Below, piece after piece: positions 36,501-44,745 of a stretch of 45,900 nucleotides of DNA (position 1 is its first letter; every line of letters begins with the position of its first letter). The notes beneath the pieces are model-generated. The model made no database searches and was not told the origin of the DNA. It saw only the letters and a program-made list of their open reading frames with translations. The translations under genes were made by a program, and so were the position numbers. The DNA lies in the NCBI GenBank assembly GCA_964419225.1, contig CAYQPF010000022.1:1-45900 (forward strand). Direction: 5' to 3'. This stretch comes from CAYQPF01 sp964419225 (GTDB lineage Bacteria; Cloacimonadota; Cloacimonadia; Cloacimonadales; CAYQPF01).

Positions 36501-37489
36501 CAGCTATCCTTAAAGTTGCCAATTTCGGTAGTCAAAACATCTCTAATGCAGTCCTGAACATCCTGATTGATGAAAATCAGTTAGCTAATCTCAATTTAGA
36601 GACAATTGTTCCTCAGGATACGCTCGATGTTGCCGTAACAATTACTCTCCCTGCCGGAAGAGGTTTCCACAATTTGACAGCTAATGTCATCTATGAAGAT
36701 GAAAACCCTGTCAACAACCATAAAACAGTTCCTATCCGTTATTTCGGTACTAATCAAATGGTTGAAGGATTTAACCAGGACGCTTTTCCTCCTGCAGGTT
36801 GGAATTCTACCGGTGGATGGGAAAGATATGATGATATCGGTGCCTATCACAATGAACACTCCAATTGGGTGGTCAGAATCCTCGGTAATGATACAGGACT
36901 TCTCTCAACTCCTCTGATGCGGATCGTTGCCGGAGACAGTCTGTCCTTCTTCTCCGAAAATATTATCCTTCCTGATGGTTCTTTCCAGGGTGATGTTACC
37001 ATTAAATACTCAACCGACAATACCAACTGGAATGACCTGACTACCGTTACTCCTCAGGGTTGGCCTTATAAACGCTATGCAGTTGACTTATCTTCCATTG
37101 CCGGAGATAAATATCTCGGTTTCTTCAAGACTGTTGATGGTGCAATTTACCTCGATTACATCGTTGGTCCTGACTATGCTCCTCAGTCTGAAAACGATCC
37201 TGCTAATCCTGCCAAAACAACTCTGGCCGGCAATTATCCCAACCCCTTTAATCCCTCAACAACCATTAAATTTGACCTGAAAAACCAGGATAAGGTTACA
37301 ATTGAAATCTTCAATATCAAAGGTCAAAAAGTAAAGACTCTGGTTAATGGAACTGTTTCTTCAGGTTCACATAAAGTAGTCTGGAACGGTTTGAATGATC
37401 AAAACAGAACCGTAAGCGGTGGGGTTTACTTCCTGAAAATGAAATGTTCAGATTATAATTCTGTCAGAAAAATGATCCTGATCAAGTAA
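33506..37489 (+). CDS. Secreted protein with five tandem adhesin-like repeats and C-terminal sorting module
   Basis: The 1327-residue exported protein has a signal peptide (MKGSTILFLLMLLFFSTCWA). Five repeats of about 162 residues follow, starting near residues 26, 190, 351, 513 and 676 with variants of SENFDxxxxPxLPxxW. They resemble cleaved-adhesin/choice-of-anchor J domains. Two further copies (VESFENTLFPPTGW and VEGFNQDAFPPAGW) flank a CARDB-like segment at about 975-1075. The end is the sorting module (NYPNPFNPSTTIKFD ... RKMILIK). I chose the second ATG (33506): the ribosome site AGGAG stands six bases before it but only three before 33503. It is preceded by the sigma-54 promoter, so its expression should depend on the upstream two-component pair. 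Confidence 0.9.
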   Translation: MKGSTILFLLMLLFFSTCWAIEQPLISENFDSLTPPQLPENWSVVSVTSPSNITWAVNTQAPGDEFPAHSTPNVAYINNGASNDGSADPNSFVGLATPQFNSGNYGCVLTLWVSGMNPLRIGIMSDLQDTTTFTELKNSYLDLPWKEVKAFIPPQFSGYVVFRHANWYGDHSLRLDDVVIRPLSTPVANLSENFDNVNPPLLPEDWFAIKVTDNLNSGASVKTDNADYYSSPNCLYLKNGVVMGQYVDPSAQVLAITPLLETAVNATCLTFKAIGQNPLKIGFMHDPTTSSAFEEITQINVNNSQWTEYTVNIPIQSNGFIAFKHANQDANTWIRVDQVSFATVVTQPVLTLDENFDNVTLPALPVGWNSLLSVAGSNNVASVQSMTCNAPTQPNGIFIMNGLDTSNGQPDASAFVALVSPYIHVPIQGAVLNFQATSTIPLTVGMLNNPAATQSFSILQNCELTSDWTQYQINLPAGNYYLAFKSSNLLPCTPIFVDAVTMNPNPDPVALTEYSENFDTITCPALPANWYSLKSVLPTNNVAAIQSMPCDTPNQPNAVFLMNGLDGSIGQPDQNAFVALLSPLTQTSDFGANLSFTAKGFCPMILGGITDPLDLTTFTLWHTQDITSEWTNYSLSVPANFDGFIVFKHGNTSMCSPSFVDQVVLTANQPQPPVTQFSASFDEVTAPALPENWFSLKNVIAANTVAAVQSMPCDAPSQPNACFIMNGLNTQNGQPDQTAFVALVSPNVTTPATGSTLTFSAKSTNGIQFGSLTNPFSSDSFALWQGINLTSDWAQYSVTIPPNFTGYLCLKNNNQSAVTPIFVDNLVLTPNTESNVSVESFENTLFPPTGWTVDNNTWHRSDGIGFAYEGIAYAEIFGNVGGKLKTPVLNISSTDSLVFFSKNNSWQNTPLSIKASSDGIVWDLVATVQINNTWQRFAVSLDSLAGLKQLAFEKNPTDLAIYYLDHVIMPEIFQASNDLAVTSLTYPENFYRRENTELTAILKVANFGSQNISNAVLNILIDENQLANLNLETIVPQDTLDVAVTITLPAGRGFHNLTANVIYEDENPVNNHKTVPIRYFGTNQMVEGFNQDAFPPAGWNSTGGWERYDDIGAYHNEHSNWVVRILGNDTGLLSTPLMRIVAGDSLSFFSENIILPDGSFQGDVTIKYSTDNTNWNDLTTVTPQGWPYKRYAVDLSSIAGDKYLGFFKTVDGAIYLDYIVGPDYAPQSENDPANPAKTTLAGNYPNPFNPSTTIKFDLKNQDKVTIEIFNIKGQKVKTLVNGTVSSGSHKVVWNGLNDQNRTVSGGVYFLKMKCSDYNSVRKMILIK

Positions 37490-37508
37490 ACAACAGTATT
37501 TTAAATTT

Positions 37509-37536
37509 GAGGAATCTGATTAATTTCGGGTTCCTC
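37509..37536 (+). terminator. Intergenic stem-loop after the repeat protein
   Basis: GAGGAATCTG (37509-37518) and CGGGTTCCTC (37527-37536) form a 10-bp stem with two G-U pairs and an 8-base loop. No T-run follows, so it may be a weak terminator or a stem that protects the upstream mRNA while some transcripts continue into the receiver gene. Confidence 0.4.
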
Positions 37537-37576
37537 ATTTAATCTGAACTAAAAAATAATAATACAGGATAAATAA

Positions 37577-37966
37577 ATGAGAGTACTTGTAATAGATGAT
37601 GATCAAATGGTTGCCAACTCCATAGGCAATTTTCTGAAGTTCTCGATGGAGCATACCGTGGAAATATGCTTCAATGGTGTTGATGCTGTTAATGCTGCAT
37701 CCTCCCGCTATTTTGATCTGATTATCTGCGACTTAAAAATGCCTGATTTTGACGGCTTTTCAATTTTCAATCAAATTAATAAACCTGACCGGGATTGTCC
37801 CGAATTCATCCTTGTCAGTGGTTTCTTCACCAGTAAAAATCTGGAAGCTGCCCGTAATATGGGTATTAAATATTGCATGAAGAAACCTGTTCAAATAACT
37901 CAACTTATCACCATAATTTATGATATTATCCGTAATAAACAAATGAGGTATTCCAATGAAATATAA
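37577..37966 (+). CDS. Single-domain response regulator (CheY-like receiver)
   Basis: The 129-residue protein is a receiver domain alone: acidic pocket DDD at residues 7-9, phosphoacceptor in LIICDLKMPDFDG (D53), the switch residue in LVSGF, and the conserved lysine in CMKKPV. It has no output domain. Its N-terminus is close to that of the upstream NtrC-type regulator (xLxIDDDQxVAxSIxxFxxxxxEHxxE), which suggests it arose by partial duplication. Its 3' end overlaps the start of the giant secreted-protein gene by 11 bases. It could be a phosphate sink or a competitor for the TPR kinase. Confidence 0.9.
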   Translation: MRVLVIDDDQMVANSIGNFLKFSMEHTVEICFNGVDAVNAASSRYFDLIICDLKMPDFDGFSIFNQINKPDRDCPEFILVSGFFTSKNLEAARNMGIKYCMKKPVQITQLITIIYDIIRNKQMRYSNEI

Positions 37967-40900
37967 ACTATACTTGCTAACCCTTCTGCTCCTTCTGAAT
38001 ACTTTTGGCTTTCTTTTTGCCCAACAGTATTGCTATGAAGATGATTTTTCTGTTGATCCCCTCAACTGGACTTTTAACGATGAGCATTGGTCCATTTATA
38101 ATGGTAAACTTTGGTACTACTGGGCCCCTTACACCGAAAACTTTTCCAGTACTGCCATTTCCCCGCAAATCAACCTCCCGGCTAATGTCGGAGATCTAAC
38201 GCTTAACCACTACCTGCAGGACTTTGTCGAAGATACCGGTGAAGTAGCTAAAATAATTGTCATCCACAATAATCAGGAAGATGTTATCTGGGAATGGAAC
38301 ACGACCCTCCATAATTCCTGGGGCTCTCCTGAAGGAAATGAAATGGCCTTGTCCCTTTCGGATTACGCCAATCAGACAATTCAATTAAAATTCCAAATGG
38401 TTGGGACAAATTCATATAATGTGGACTGGTGGAATATCTTCAGTCTGAAAATTGAAGGCTCTTTCTCTAATGATTTAAAAATAACAGGACTAACTGGAAA
38501 TCATACTCCGGCCATTCTCCAGAATACTATCTATCATGTGCAGGTAAAAAACAATGGCTCTGTAGCTCAATCCGGATACACTGTCCAATTGGTTACAACT
38601 GAGCAGGAAGTTCTTGGAACTGTACCAGGCCCGACCCTTAGTCCTAATCAATCCACAACTGTTAACATTGACTGGGTACCTCTGGATATTGAGACTGTGA
38701 CTGTTAAAGCTCAAATTGTCTCCAACTCCGATCAGCAGCCGGTAAACAATACAAGTCTGCCATTTGAAATTATAACTCAGGAGCCCGGTATTGCTTCTTT
38801 CAATGTTGGTAATGGTAATGACATCAATATGATCTTCCCTTTTGATATGTTCTTTAATAACAGCATAGGGGAAACCATTTACATGGCTTCAGAAATCAAT
38901 GCTTCAGGTCAAATGAGTGGTATCGTTTACTTCAATCGTTTCATTCAGAATGCAACCTCTCAACATATAAAGATCTGGGTTAAAGAAACTGAGCAAACAG
39001 ACCTGGCTTCCGGCTGGATCAATCCCACAGAAATGACCCTTGTCTTCGACGGAAATGTTGACTTTCCCAAAGGTGAACATGTGATCTATATTCCTTTTCA
39101 AAACAGCTTCTTCTACTCTGGTGCTCAAAACCTGGCTGTGTTTACCAACAGAGCCTTTAACAACAATGAGTATGATTCTGAAAATAAATGGTACTACTCC
39201 CAGGATCCTAATAATCCTTTCCGCTCCCGCTACTATTTCCATGATATGGACATTATCAATCCTTTCAATCCTCCCAACAGTGATTACTGTAATTGGTATC
39301 CCAATATCACTTTTCTGTTGGAAAACCAAAGTTATGCCTCTATTCAGGGAAATGTGCAGACAATTCTCAATAATCAACCTGTACCTTTGGCAAATGCTAT
39401 GGTAAAAATCACAGAGTTGAACCGCTTTGCCTTAACAGATGAATCAGGTGCTTACGAAATCCCATCCGTTCAGCCGGGAAACTATCATCTGGTTTGCTCC
39501 AAAACAGGTTTCTACGACTCTGAACCTCTCAGTATTGTGCTGGCCATTGATCAGACTTTAGTCAGCAGCTTTCAGCTTAGCCCGCTTCCTGTTTATACTG
39601 TTTCCGGTACAGCATTAAGCAATGATACCAATCTGCCTTTAGCAGGGGTCAGTATTCAGTCCTCGGGTTATTCCGAAACTCAGGTTCTAACCAACCCTGA
39701 CGGCACATTCAGTATCTCTCTTTTTGGAAATCATGCTTATGATTTAACCTTTACCCGTGCAGGATATGATAATTTAATCCAACCAGTCAATCCCCTGACG
39801 CAAAACCTGGCTCTGGGAAATGTGGTAATCTACGAAACAACTGTTTCACCTTCTGCTGTTACTGCAGATACTACCGGCTTCAATAATCAGACTGTGCGGA
39901 TCTCCTGGGTTATGAATACTGCATCACAGACCAAACAGCATAACCAAAAACTCCGGAATCGTTCTTTACTTGGATATGATGTCTATCGTTTGGCAAATGG
40001 TGCCGAAAATCAACCGGAACAGTGGATAAGACTGAACCAAAATTATCTAAATGATCTGTCCTATCTGGATCATTCCTGGGCAACCTGCTCCTATGGAATT
40101 TACAAATATGCCGTGATTGCGTATTACTCCAATGGCCGGCAATCTGCTCCTGCCTTTTCTCAAACTGTAAATAAGAATATGACAGTCAATTTCACGATCA
40201 ATCTCACAACGGAAGATAATGTTCCAATTCAAAATGCTTTCATAAAATTATCCAATATTGATAATGATCCGCTTCATACTTATACCGGCACATTCAATAC
40301 CAATACAGTTGTTTTCCCTGAAGTCTGGAGAGGAAACTATAATATTACTGTCAAAATGCCCGGGTATCATTTGTATTCTCTTAACTCTCAGGATATCTCT
40401 CAAACTGCAAACATCAATGTTAATCTGATCCAATATCCTTTGCCTGTAACTCATGTCAGAGCAGAAATCAACACGGCCCAACAGGCACTGGTTACCTGGA
40501 ATCAACCATTTGCTGATTATCCAGGGCTGTTTGAAAGTTTCGAGAATGACAGTATTCCTTCCGGTTGGACTATTATCAACACCAATACCGAATTTATCGG
40601 TCCTTTCGGCTATGCTCCCAGATGGGAAAAGTATGGGCTGCTGGACTACTGCAATCCTCCTTTGGAACCTTATGACGGGCAGTACCAGATGGCTGTTTTC
40701 CCTTCCACCCTGCCTCAGGATGAATGGCTTATCAGTCCTGCCATGACCTGTCCTCAGGGTATCTCTTTCCGTACTGTCATTTACTACCGTACCCAGTCAG
40801 TATCCCATTATTATTTGAAGATCTCCAATGATGACGGCCAGACCTGGCAAGTCCTTTGGGATGCCAGCGATCAGGAACAACCCGGTTGGAATCTGTATAA

Positions 40901-42764
40901 TATCCCTGTAGAAATTGATCTGACAGCCTATTACGGGCAAACTGTCAAACTGGCCTGGAACGCTCACAGTTCTGACTATCACGGCCTCGACAATCCCTGG
41001 ATTATTGATATGGTGAATACTATGCCTGTTATCCGCAATACTCAAATACAAAATACAGGTACTCAAATAAAGAAGTTAATTCCAGTGTCAAATTTCACTG
41101 CTCTCCCAACCACAAAAATGATCTTCGATCCTTCCCAAATTCTGCCGACTCAATTCTCCACAAGATTATCCCGCAATGATCGCTCCGCTCAATCTTTCAG
41201 CATCTATAGATTCCTGGACGGTCAGGCTGAGAATCAGTGGACAATGTTGAATTCGGTGGATTTTCCCGACACAAATTATCTGGATCCGGATTGGGCAAAT
41301 CTGGCAGATGGTTCCTACAGATATGCAGTCAAAGCACATTACACAGGAAACCGTGTTTCACAACCTTCTGTATCGCCGGTTATATCTAAGAATCTGACTG
41401 CTAATGTTATATTTAACCTTTCCACCAATTCCGGGGATTCACCTGATGGAGCGATTCTGAAGTTTGTCTCCGCTGACGGACAACATACCTATCAAACAAC
41501 CTGCCTGAATAACCAGGCTAACTTTACTAATATCAGCAAAACCACATATACTCTCACAATTAAGAAGAATAAATTCAATGATTATACAAACGAGAATCTC
41601 ATTGTAAATCAGGATCTTACCCAGAATGTACAACTCATAGAAAAACTGGCATCTGCAGTAAACCTGCAGGCTACTGTCGATTATCAGTTAGCCAATGTTC
41701 AGCTTAATTGGCTTGAACCGCAGTATGGTGTTCAGAAGTGGGTTGGCTGGTGTGATACTCTTATCAATGATGCTGTCGGATGTGGTCAGGCTGAATACGA
41801 TGCAGCTATCCGTTTTGAACCTGAAGATATCAGTGAGCAGGACAATCTCTGGCTGACAAAGATCAGCTTTGCTCCTTTTGAGTTCAATTGTGAATATACT
41901 TTACGGGTCTGGCAGGGCGGAAATGCCAACAATGGTTTTAACAGCGGTACTTTGATCTACGAACAACTTATCACACAGTTCAGTGTGGGTGAATGGAATA
42001 CTTTTGATCTGGATATTCCCATTCAAATTGATGCTTCTCAGGAACTGTGGATCGGGTATCATATGAATTCCCAAACCGGCTGGCCTATCGGATGTGATCA
42101 TACTACTGTTATTGATGGCAAAGGTAACCTTGTCTATTGGGAGGATCAATGGAATGCTCTGACTACTCTGGCACCAAACTTACCCTGGAATTTTGCGATC
42201 AGAGGTTATGCCGCTTATGAACCGGGCAGAAGCTTGGTAAGAGATATCCCCTTAACCCGTAAAAAAATCAATCCCCCATCTGACAGAGCGTTACTCAATT
42301 ATCGTGTCACCCGGGATGATCTCGAAATCTATTCAGGTAATGAAACTTCCTGCCAGGATCTGAATGTTCCTGTTAATCCTTCAACACATATTTATAAAGT
42401 CTATGCAGTCTATACAACAGGTTCAGCTATACCGGCAGAACTGGAAGTCAGTCTTCTGGGAAATTCTCCTTCTACGGCACCTGAATGCATAAATCAGTTG
42501 AAGCAGAACTACCCTAATCCTTTCAATCCTGATACAAAGATCAGTTATTCTCTGCAAGCAAACAGTCAGGTTTGTCTGGAGATCTTTAACGTTAAAGGTC
42601 AGAAAGTCAAAACTCTTGTAAATGGCCATAAGTTAAAAGGTCATTACAATGTTGTTTGGAACGGTAAAGACGAGCAGAATAAGTCCGTTTCTTCCGGTAT
42701 TTACTACTGCCGTATGACTTGTAACTCATTCTCTCAAACCAAAAAAATGCTGCTAATAAAATAG
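37956..42764 (+). CDS. Giant secreted multidomain adhesin-like protein
   Basis: The 1602-residue protein has a signal peptide (MKYKLYLLTLLLLLNTFGFLFA). Domains in order: N-terminal beta-sandwich (to about 170), CARDB-like segment, an intact IxxNNSIGETIYMASEIN region, two carboxypeptidase-regulatory-like domains (about 465-620), fibronectin-like segments, a choice-of-anchor J domain (about 850-1020), one WVGWCD ... QELWIGYH domain (about 1260-1425), and the sorting module (NYPNPFNPDTKISYS ... KKMLLIK). It follows the same plan as the broken gene at 12811-18216 and is its intact relative, with one fewer WINWD-type domain. GAGG lies seven bases before the ATG, inside the end of the receiver gene, so translation may be coupled to it. 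The role is probably surface binding. Confidence 0.9.
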   Translation: MKYKLYLLTLLLLLNTFGFLFAQQYCYEDDFSVDPLNWTFNDEHWSIYNGKLWYYWAPYTENFSSTAISPQINLPANVGDLTLNHYLQDFVEDTGEVAKIIVIHNNQEDVIWEWNTTLHNSWGSPEGNEMALSLSDYANQTIQLKFQMVGTNSYNVDWWNIFSLKIEGSFSNDLKITGLTGNHTPAILQNTIYHVQVKNNGSVAQSGYTVQLVTTEQEVLGTVPGPTLSPNQSTTVNIDWVPLDIETVTVKAQIVSNSDQQPVNNTSLPFEIITQEPGIASFNVGNGNDINMIFPFDMFFNNSIGETIYMASEINASGQMSGIVYFNRFIQNATSQHIKIWVKETEQTDLASGWINPTEMTLVFDGNVDFPKGEHVIYIPFQNSFFYSGAQNLAVFTNRAFNNNEYDSENKWYYSQDPNNPFRSRYYFHDMDIINPFNPPNSDYCNWYPNITFLLENQSYASIQGNVQTILNNQPVPLANAMVKITELNRFALTDESGAYEIPSVQPGNYHLVCSKTGFYDSEPLSIVLAIDQTLVSSFQLSPLPVYTVSGTALSNDTNLPLAGVSIQSSGYSETQVLTNPDGTFSISLFGNHAYDLTFTRAGYDNLIQPVNPLTQNLALGNVVIYETTVSPSAVTADTTGFNNQTVRISWVMNTASQTKQHNQKLRNRSLLGYDVYRLANGAENQPEQWIRLNQNYLNDLSYLDHSWATCSYGIYKYAVIAYYSNGRQSAPAFSQTVNKNMTVNFTINLTTEDNVPIQNAFIKLSNIDNDPLHTYTGTFNTNTVVFPEVWRGNYNITVKMPGYHLYSLNSQDISQTANINVNLIQYPLPVTHVRAEINTAQQALVTWNQPFADYPGLFESFENDSIPSGWTIINTNTEFIGPFGYAPRWEKYGLLDYCNPPLEPYDGQYQMAVFPSTLPQDEWLISPAMTCPQGISFRTVIYYRTQSVSHYYLKISNDDGQTWQVLWDASDQEQPGWNLYNIPVEIDLTAYYGQTVKLAWNAHSSDYHGLDNPWIIDMVNTMPVIRNTQIQNTGTQIKKLIPVSNFTALPTTKMIFDPSQILPTQFSTRLSRNDRSAQSFSIYRFLDGQAENQWTMLNSVDFPDTNYLDPDWANLADGSYRYAVKAHYTGNRVSQPSVSPVISKNLTANVIFNLSTNSGDSPDGAILKFVSADGQHTYQTTCLNNQANFTNISKTTYTLTIKKNKFNDYTNENLIVNQDLTQNVQLIEKLASAVNLQATVDYQLANVQLNWLEPQYGVQKWVGWCDTLINDAVGCGQAEYDAAIRFEPEDISEQDNLWLTKISFAPFEFNCEYTLRVWQGGNANNGFNSGTLIYEQLITQFSVGEWNTFDLDIPIQIDASQELWIGYHMNSQTGWPIGCDHTTVIDGKGNLVYWEDQWNALTTLAPNLPWNFAIRGYAAYEPGRSLVRDIPLTRKKINPPSDRALLNYRVTRDDLEIYSGNETSCQDLNVPVNPSTHIYKVYAVYTTGSAIPAELEVSLLGNSPSTAPECINQLKQNYPNPFNPDTKISYSLQANSQVCLEIFNVKGQKVKTLVNGHKLKGHYNVVWNGKDEQNKSVSSGIYYCRMTCNSFSQTKKMLLIK

Positions 42765-42956
42765 GCATTGCATGCAGCGTATTTTACAGGTATCATACTG
42801 GAGGAGCTTGATATTCTTGCATCCTCTAGTCATATGATAAGATCTTTAAAAAGTTAAGCATCCAGCACCATTAGCCTTGATTCGTGCTTTTAATAGTCAA
42901 ACCCCTGACTAAAAAAGCAATTATAGATTAGTGCTTCATACTCCTCTCTCCTGAGT

Positions 42957-42988
42957 CTGCTGCTCTGCAAAGGGCAGCAGTTTTTTTT
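42957..42988 (+). terminator. Intrinsic terminator of the secreted-protein operon
   Basis: CTGCTGCTCT (42957-42966) and AGGGCAGCAG (42971-42980) form a 10-bp stem with one G-U pair and a GCAA tetraloop, followed by eight T residues. It lies 193 bases after the stop codon of the giant gene. Confidence 0.9.
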
Positions 42989-43406
42989 AGGGGATTCAGA
43001 ATATCTTCTGAAAGCCATCAATAAAAATTTAGTCTTGTGGTAATATCATTAAAAATTCAGATAATAATTTTCATCGATAATCAGGATATTCAGGATAGAA
43101 AAACGCTCATATCTGATCCACAATAATTTATCTCTCTGATCAGTGGCACAAATATCTCCTCCCCTCCTAATTCGTTTAATTCGCACAATTCGTGGTAAAA
43201 ATCCAGAATAGTTCATATTTTTTCTCCCCATTCGTGCTGATTTGTGTTCATTAGTGGTTAACTCTCTCTAAAAGCGTCTCTTCTCTTTTTTTACTATCCA
43301 CCAATTACAACTTCGTGGATAACACATCTCTTCTACTAAATATCAAGTCAAAGGAGGAATCCGGCTCAAGCTTAATCGGCCTTAAACTTCATAAAATTAT
43401 TTTCAC
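42989..43406. other. Intergenic region with degenerate ATTCGTG repeats
   Basis: I see no gene in this part of the 715-base gap between the giant secreted gene and the ATPase gene. At 43169-43260 variants of (A)ATTCGTG recur (TTCGTTTAATTCGCACAATTCGTGGT, split over positions, and TTCGTGCTGATTTGTGTTCATTAGTGGTT), with another TTCGTGGAT near 43312. They look like remnants of a decayed dispersed repeat. Confidence 0.5.
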
Positions 43407-43437
43407 TTGACTATTATCAGTATATTTTCGAATATAA
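43407..43437 (+). promoter_or_regulatory. Candidate promoter of the ATPase/nuclease pair
   Basis: TTGACT (43407-43412) is followed by an AT-rich segment; AATATA at 43431-43436 stands 18 bases away and is the best -10 candidate. Transcription would start near 43443, within the inverted repeat. Confidence 0.45.
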
Positions 43438-43441
43438 AGAT

Positions 43442-43467
43442 GATATCCATGCATAAGGTTGGATATC
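43442..43467 (+). promoter_or_regulatory. 8-bp inverted repeat, candidate operator of the ATPase/nuclease pair
   Basis: GATATCCA (43442-43449) and TGGATATC (43460-43467) are perfect inverted copies 10 bases apart. They lie between the -10 region and the AGGAG ribosome site (43470-43474), where a repressor or an RNA stem could block expression. No regulator gene adjoins it. Confidence 0.6.
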
Positions 43468-43479
43468 TCAGGAGCAATA

Positions 43480-44745
43480 ATGATGGAAAAATTATCTATC
43501 CGTAATTTCTGTGGTTTAAGCAAAGTTGATCTTGAATTTAAAGACTTTAATCTCATTATCGGACCGCAAGCTTCCGGCAAAAGTATCTGCCTGAAGTTAT
43601 CTTATTTCTTCAGAAATTCTGTGAAAACCTTGTCTGAAGGTCTCCTTATTCATAAGGATTCAGCTTTAGAGGATGCTGTTACGACAATTCTAGAAGATAC
43701 GTTCCTCTCTTATTTTCCTTCAGAGAGTTGGAATGAATCAGACTTCGAAATTAGCTATTCCTATGGTAACTGCCAGATAAAAATCACATATATTAAGCAG
43801 AATTTTCATATTGAGATATCTGAAAACCTGATTAAAATCATCAAGAAGATCTTCAATCAACATTATTTGAATAATAATGAATCCGAGAATACCGATAGTT
43901 ACAAAAACAATTTTGTCCAACTAAGCATGACTAAAAGACTTAATACAAATCTAATACAGGAATTTGGTGACAATAATCCCTTTATTAGATTCCATATTTT
44001 TATCCCGGCGTTAAGATCCTTATTAGCGTTCTATAAAGAAAACTCTTTTCTTTTCGGTTCAGGTAAAATGAATATTGATCCCTTACTGCAGGAGTTCGGG
44101 ATTTTCTATGACTCCCGCATTAACAATCCTAAATCCGGTGCAAAATCTGGTATCAAGGAAAAGAATGGGACTTATCAATCCTATAATAAAGATTTCACAG
44201 ATATTTTGAAAGGTCAGTATTTCAAAGAAAATGATATCGATTATCTCCTTACTCCTGATAAACGTAAAGTTAGAATGACTTCTGCCTCCACCGGCCAACA
44301 GGAATTGTTGCCCCTACTTCTTACCTTGAATACAATTACATATAAGAATGAAATACAAATATCTTTGTATATAGAAGAACCGGAGGCTCACATTTTCCCT
44401 GAAACTCAGCAAAAACTGCTGGATTATATGGTCAGAATATTCAACAATGCTTCCCTTAATGTCAGCTTTTATATTACGACCCACAGTCCTTATATCCTGA
44501 CCTATCTGAATAATCTGACTACAGCACATAATCTTTATCAGAAATCCAACATAGAAAAAAAGATTAAGCTAAACAAGATTGTGAACTCTGATATTATGTT
44601 AGACGGTAAAGTGGTAAGTGCATATTCCCTGAAAGATGGCAAGATGAAATCTATGGTAAATAAGAGATCGAATATAATTAAAGCTGATTTATTGGATGCT
44701 GTTGCTCATAATATCAATAATCAGTTTAGCGAGCTTCTTGATTAA
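43480..44745 (+). CDS. AAA (ABC/OLD-like) ATPase of a two-gene module
   Basis: The 421-residue protein starts with an SMC/OLD-type N-terminus (KLSIRNFCGLSKVDLEF) and Walker A GPQASGKS at residues 28-35. The middle part holds the IPALRS motif. The C-terminal half carries the signature STGQQE (about 270-276), Walker B YIEEPEAHIFP (about 296-306) and the H-loop THSPYIL (about 334). No nuclease domain is fused to it. The open frame begins at a TTG (43459), but ATG 43480 lies five bases after AGGAG and matches family starts. Its stop overlaps the ATG of the next gene (TAATG), so the two products are made together. Such ATPases are common in phage-defence modules. Confidence 0.88.
   Translation: MMEKLSIRNFCGLSKVDLEFKDFNLIIGPQASGKSICLKLSYFFRNSVKTLSEGLLIHKDSALEDAVTTILEDTFLSYFPSESWNESDFEISYSYGNCQIKITYIKQNFHIEISENLIKIIKKIFNQHYLNNNESENTDSYKNNFVQLSMTKRLNTNLIQEFGDNNPFIRFHIFIPALRSLLAFYKENSFLFGSGKMNIDPLLQEFGIFYDSRINNPKSGAKSGIKEKNGTYQSYNKDFTDILKGQYFKENDIDYLLTPDKRKVRMTSASTGQQELLPLLLTLNTITYKNEIQISLYIEEPEAHIFPETQQKLLDYMVRIFNNASLNVSFYITTHSPYILTYLNNLTTAHNLYQKSNIEKKIKLNKIVNSDIMLDGKVVSAYSLKDGKMKSMVNKRSNIIKADLLDAVAHNINNQFSELLD

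Noticed and set aside
38904..39377. 157-codon minus-strand frame inside the giant secreted gene
   Set aside because: It is opposite a conserved domain of a long gene and has no features of its own.
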